A program made the translations under genes and the position numbers. From an uncultured Lachnospiraceae bacterium (GTDB lineage Bacteria; Bacillota; Clostridia; Lachnospirales; Lachnospiraceae): DNA of 64,000 bases. The DNA lies in NCBI GenBank assembly GCA_910584965.1, contig CAJUDZ010000001.1:186001-250000 (forward strand), written 5' to 3'. Under the pieces are notes generated by a model. That model was not told where the DNA came from. It searched no databases and saw nothing but the letters and a program-made list of their open reading frames with translations. This document shows, in pieces, positions 60,595 through 64,000 of this stretch. The number at the start of each line of letters is the position of its first letter. The stretch's first letter is position 1.

Positions 60595-61329
60595 ATGAAA
60601 ATATATATTGCGGCGCACAAAATGACGCAGTTTCCGGATTTGGAAAGAGTTTATGTTCCTTTGCAGGTCGGAACGGATATTCACGGCAGATTAGCCGGAA
60701 ATTGGGAATACGATAATACGGGAAAAAATATTTCGTTAAAAAATGACAGTTTTAATGAGCTGACAGGTTTATATTGGATTTGGAAAAATGCGACGGAAGA
60801 TATCGTCGGGCTGTGCCATTACCGGAGATATTTTGTTACTTTAGCCGGGAAGGCAAGAAATGTTTTTCTTCAGAAGCAGACAAATTTTCTGGACGAACAG
60901 GATATTCAAAGACTTCTTTTCAATGCAGATATGATTGTTCACAATAAAACGTTTTTTGTAAGAGGATGTGGAATGCAGTATCGGTCTACACAGAAACATC
61001 CGGAAGACCTTGATCTGCTGGAACAGATCATAAAGGAAAAATATCCGGAATATGTAAAAACGTTAAGAAAGGTATTCTCCGGTCATAGCTGCCACTTATT
61101 AAATGTTCTGATTACGAGAAAGAGCATATTTGACGCCTATTGCGCATGGCTGTTCGATGTTTTGTTTTCGGTGGAAGAGGAGCTCAGAATAAGAGGGGAG
61201 AAAGATTTTCACAGAAGAATGGGAATGCTGGGCGAACGGTTATTGGATGTGTGGATGATACAGAATGATATGAAAATAAAAGAATGCTTTATGATCAATA
61301 CGGAAAAGGTTAATTGGAAACCGTGGTAA
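60595..61329 (+). CDS. DUF4422 glycosyltransferase-like protein
   Basis: A 244-residue cytosolic protein. The start KIYIAAHKMTQFP and the motif GLCHYRRYF are typical of DUF4422 proteins, which occur in capsule and O-antigen clusters and are thought to transfer sugars. AGAGG precedes the ATG. It lies in line between two membrane-protein genes. Confidence 0.88.
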   Translation: MKIYIAAHKMTQFPDLERVYVPLQVGTDIHGRLAGNWEYDNTGKNISLKNDSFNELTGLYWIWKNATEDIVGLCHYRRYFVTLAGKARNVFLQKQTNFLDEQDIQRLLFNADMIVHNKTFFVRGCGMQYRSTQKHPEDLDLLEQIIKEKYPEYVKTLRKVFSGHSCHLLNVLITRKSIFDAYCAWLFDVLFSVEEELRIRGEKDFHRRMGMLGERLLDVWMIQNDMKIKECFMINTEKVNWKPW

Positions 61330-61362
61330 GAACTTTACGGGCATCTGCGGAGGAAAGAAAAG

Positions 61363-62730
61363 ATGGAAAGGAAGATGAGAATCATGATTTCTAAAGAGGC
61401 GGAAAAACAAAATCGTCTGCCAAAATATATAAACAATCCGGCCTTCTTTCTGCTGATACTTCTGGCTTGCGAATTAATCTATATGGTCTGGATGGCATGT
61501 ACGGCCTCACAGTATATGAATTCTTATTTCCATATTAATCCACAGGATACTTTTATGGACTGGTTCAATATGCTGTATGTGGCGGGAACGGATCATGCTT
61601 CCATATATGAGGCTGAAAAACCCATTTACCCGGCGCTGTGTTTTGCGTTCTGGAGTATTCTGTATGCGCTTATTCCGGAACCATACAGGGGAATCGGTTC
61701 ATTCGAACTGAGAAATTTACAGCAGCCAATGCTCGGATTTGTCATTATGCTGTTGCTCACCGGTGTTCTGCTGTGGGAGCTGTTTCAGAAAGGCTATGGC
61801 AGAAGCGGCGTGGAAAATAAATTGTTTGCATTGGCCATGATGATGTCGGGGCCGATGGTTTTTGCAATCGAAAGAGGAAATATTATTCTGCTTGCATTTA
61901 CATTTGCGCTCGTTTTTATCCTGTTTTACAATTCCGGGAATAAGTATCTGCGCTATTTATCCTACATTGCGCTGGCATTATCGGCTGCTGTTAAAATATA
62001 TCCGGCGCTTTTCGGCTTGTTGATTATAGAGCGGAAAAGATGGAAAGAGGCGCTTATTGCCGTGATCATCGGAGCTGCGTTTTTTGTCCTGCCATTTTTG
62101 GAATTTGGAGGGATATCCTCTGTGGCAGCGTTGTTTCAGAATATCCTGACCGCATCTCCCGAACTGGCCAACAGAGGGTGCGGATATAATTTTTCTTTTG
62201 CGAATCTGATGAAAATCATGCAGATATTAAGTGAAGGAGCTGTTTCCGGACAGGCGGGCATATTAAGAATTTTTCCGGTATGCGTAACGTTTTTTATTTA
62301 TTTTGCGAGCAAAGAAGAATGGAAAAAAATATGTGCGATCGTCCTGTTTATTGTCTGGGTTCCTGAATTCAGCTATACATATACACTTTTGTTTTTTATG
62401 CTGCCATTTGTATCTTTTCTGAAAACTTTAAAAAAGATGGCGACGAGAGAGGTTCTTTATATGCTGCTGTTTATGTTTATCTTCTTACCGACTGCGACAG
62501 AACTTCTGCCAAAACTTGATTCTGCGGGAGTGCTGTATCCGATTTCCGGCTCTGTCATAATTACCAATGCGGGAATTGTTACGTTAAGCCTGCTTCTGAT
62601 TTCTGATGGCATTATAAATCTGGTCGTAAAACATCGGGGGGGGGGGCGGCCCGTAAAATCCGCAGTTGCTGACGGAGCGGAGCGGATAGACAAATATAGT
62701 GAGGAGAAAGTGCTGTGGTGCAGAGTATGA
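61363..62730 (+). CDS. GT87/DUF2029-like membrane glycosyltransferase with G11 run near its end
   Basis: A 455-residue protein with about ten membrane helices. The text ALALSAAVKIYPALFGLLII fits the DUF2029/GT87 family (polyprenyl-phosphate-dependent mannosyltransferases and relatives). Near the end, G11 at 62636-62646 encodes HRGGGRP. In the present length the frame runs on to TGA 62728-62730, which overlaps the ATG of the next gene. With G10 or G12 it would stop within about 30 bases, so the run mainly decides the tail and the translational link to the next gene. ATG 61375 may be used instead of 61363. Confidence 0.82.
   Translation: MERKMRIMISKEAEKQNRLPKYINNPAFFLLILLACELIYMVWMACTASQYMNSYFHINPQDTFMDWFNMLYVAGTDHASIYEAEKPIYPALCFAFWSILYALIPEPYRGIGSFELRNLQQPMLGFVIMLLLTGVLLWELFQKGYGRSGVENKLFALAMMMSGPMVFAIERGNIILLAFTFALVFILFYNSGNKYLRYLSYIALALSAAVKIYPALFGLLIIERKRWKEALIAVIIGAAFFVLPFLEFGGISSVAALFQNILTASPELANRGCGYNFSFANLMKIMQILSEGAVSGQAGILRIFPVCVTFFIYFASKEEWKKICAIVLFIVWVPEFSYTYTLLFFMLPFVSFLKTLKKMATREVLYMLLFMFIFLPTATELLPKLDSAGVLYPISGSVIITNAGIVTLSLLLISDGIINLVVKHRGGGRPVKSAVADGAERIDKYSEEKVLWCRV
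62636..62646 (+). repeat. G11 homopolymer at end of GT87-like gene
   Basis: Eleven G in a row, the longest run in the window, 81 bp before the next start codon. Confidence 0.9.
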
Positions 62731-64000
62731 TGGGCAAATGGATAAAGAAAATATCTTTCGATACAGTTATCTGGCAGCTGGCACTTCTGGTCCTTTGTAT
62801 CCTGTATTTTGGCGTATACTGGAACCGCCTGATTCCCTATACCGAAGGATGGGGAATCAATTATGCGGAGTTGATTTCATCCGGAAAGGTGCCGTATCGT
62901 GATTTTTACTTTTATATGCCGCCGTTAAATCTGCTTATCGACTGGGTGTTCTGGAAACTTTCCTTTCACTTCCTGATCCTTTACAGGCTGTTAAGATGCC
63001 TGGAAAGAATGGTGATCGGTATGCTGCTGTACAGGATTCTGCTGCGGGTGACCAGAGCGGAATATGCGTGCTTTGCGGCCTTTCTGGGTCTGGTAATCGA
63101 AGCGGCGACCGTATATGATCTTCTGGGCGATTATAATCAGACATGTGATCTGGTGGTGCTGCTGTTCATCGTACAGGCACTCGGTTATGCGGATGTTTTT
63201 AACAGGGATAAACGCAAAGAGAAGATCAGGCTGTTCTGCATGGGCATCGTGCTTGGAATGGCGTTTCTGATGAAACAGACGATATTTTTATCATTGTCCC
63301 TTTTATATTTCGGCGTCCTGACTTATCTTTTTATCATACATAGAAGAAAGGATTACTTTTTAAACGTTTTAACGGTTGTGTCAGGACTTTTGCTGCCTGT
63401 TATGGCGGCATGCGTTTATCTGGCGGGTAACGGAGCGCTGTATGAATTTATCATACAGGTGTACCTGGACATGGATTCCAAAGGCAGTATTTTGAACATC
63501 CTGCTGGCGTTTCCCAGAATCCTGTTGAATTATAAAACGATTATTCTGGCCTGTACGGTTCTGGTAAGTTTTATGAGCCTGATATGGATCCGAAAGAAAA
63601 AGTTTTCCGGCAAAACAAAAAGAAAAGTTCTGCTGGTGCTGATTCTGAACGCGGTGAATGTATACGCATTAATGTATTTCGAGCAGTTAAGGACATTTGA
63701 GCAGCTTTTCAGTAAGAAAGAAACGTTTTATATTGTCGGGATCATGTTTTTGGGGATTGTTCCGGGTCTGTGCCGGGGCCGCCGCATACATCTTTATTCC
63801 GGCGCCTTCATTCGCGGCTGTATCGTTACGGCGTTCGTGGTGCTTATACTGTATGTTTCAAAGCATGAAGATTTCTGCATTTATTTATATCGGGATACGA
63901 AGGCGTTTTTTCTGACAGGCGAACTGTCGGGCTGGCTTTCGCTTACCGGCGTCATGATTCTGTTCGGAATGCTGTACCGGTATCGGAACGGACGGAAAAA
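62727..64000 (+). CDS. GT-C-like membrane glycosyltransferase, C-terminus beyond window
   Basis: ATG 62727 (overlapping the previous stop) opens a frame that stays open to the window end, at least 424 residues. It starts MMGKWIKKISFDTVIWQLAL and has repeated membrane helices. The first outside loop has the acidic/aromatic text PYTEGWGINYAELISSG and then PYRDFYFYMPPLN, the pattern of GT-C (ArnT/GT39-like) enzymes. Expression may depend on coupling to the upstream gene and therefore on the G11 run. Confidence 0.8.
   Translation, partial: MMGKWIKKISFDTVIWQLALLVLCILYFGVYWNRLIPYTEGWGINYAELISSGKVPYRDFYFYMPPLNLLIDWVFWKLSFHFLILYRLLRCLERMVIGMLLYRILLRVTRAEYACFAAFLGLVIEAATVYDLLGDYNQTCDLVVLLFIVQALGYADVFNRDKRKEKIRLFCMGIVLGMAFLMKQTIFLSLSLLYFGVLTYLFIIHRRKDYFLNVLTVVSGLLLPVMAACVYLAGNGALYEFIIQVYLDMDSKGSILNILLAFPRILLNYKTIILACTVLVSFMSLIWIRKKKFSGKTKRKVLLVLILNAVNVYALMYFEQLRTFEQLFSKKETFYIVGIMFLGIVPGLCRGRRIHLYSGAFIRGCIVTAFVVLILYVSKHEDFCIYLYRDTKAFFLTGELSGWLSLTGVMILFGMLYRYRNGRK

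Overview
The window looks like chromosomal DNA of a Clostridia member, most likely Lachnospiraceae. Supporting signs are the DapL route to meso-diaminopimelate, a T-box leader on an aspS-gatCAB operon, an ANTAR gene beside a type I glnA, DUF6106, DUF5684 and DUF3796 genes, strong TTGACA/TATAAT promoters and AGGAGG ribosome binding sites. Base composition is mid-GC overall, with clearly AT-richer islands at about 3.2-6.1 kb, 33.9-37.0 kb and 56-63 kb. I found no rRNA, tRNA, CRISPR array, transposase or integrase.

Layout. 0-3 kb: a partial membrane protein and a family 2 glycoside hydrolase. 3.2-6.1 kb: an accessory island with an XRE regulator, a three-helix membrane protein, two very small proteins and a C39-like papain-fold protein. 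6.1-8.3 kb: glnA behind two tandem terminators, then an ANTAR protein. 8.4-10.5 kb: dapF-dapL. 10.5-22.7 kb: envelope and signalling genes (lipoproteins, ECF sigma/anti-sigma, an N-terminally truncated response regulator with its kinase, an FtsX-type ABC transporter, XRE regulators, a VWA lipoprotein). 22.8-28.5 kb: the transamidation operon aspS-gatC-gatA-gatB under a T-box whose specifier region reads GAAC. 28.5-33.7 kb: two membrane proteins and a purine block (guaB, a PurO-like IMP cyclohydrolase, a stand-alone AICAR formyltransferase). 33.8-37.0 kb: an AT-rich two-gene island (HEPN-like protein plus KGGVGR-motif ATPase), a probable defence module. 37-42.7 kb: a deacetylase, a histidine phosphatase, a frameshifted chemotaxis receptor, an XRE regulator and a secreted protein. 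42.8-64 kb: a long surface-polysaccharide cluster read in one direction and running off the right edge.

The polysaccharide cluster encodes the CDP-glucose branch (RfbF, RfbG, RfbH), two acetolactate-synthase-like ThDP enzymes around a DRE-TIM aldolase fusion, an epimerase, a GT2, a Wzx-like flippase, a GT8, a DUF4422 protein and several GT-C-like membrane proteins. The gene set resembles the logic of branched 3,6-dideoxyhexose (yersiniose-type) synthesis, but no E3-type reductase is visible.

The most striking structural signal is a set of four poly-G runs (G8, G8, G9, G11), all inside this cluster. One of them (G9) puts the GT8 gene out of frame. This looks like slipped-strand phase variation of surface sugars. 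Three other genes also carry disruptions: a receptor with one missing base, an XRE regulator split at an A7 slippery heptamer, and a response regulator lacking its phosphoacceptor half. Because three of the four are single-base differences, residual sequencing error has to be kept in mind.
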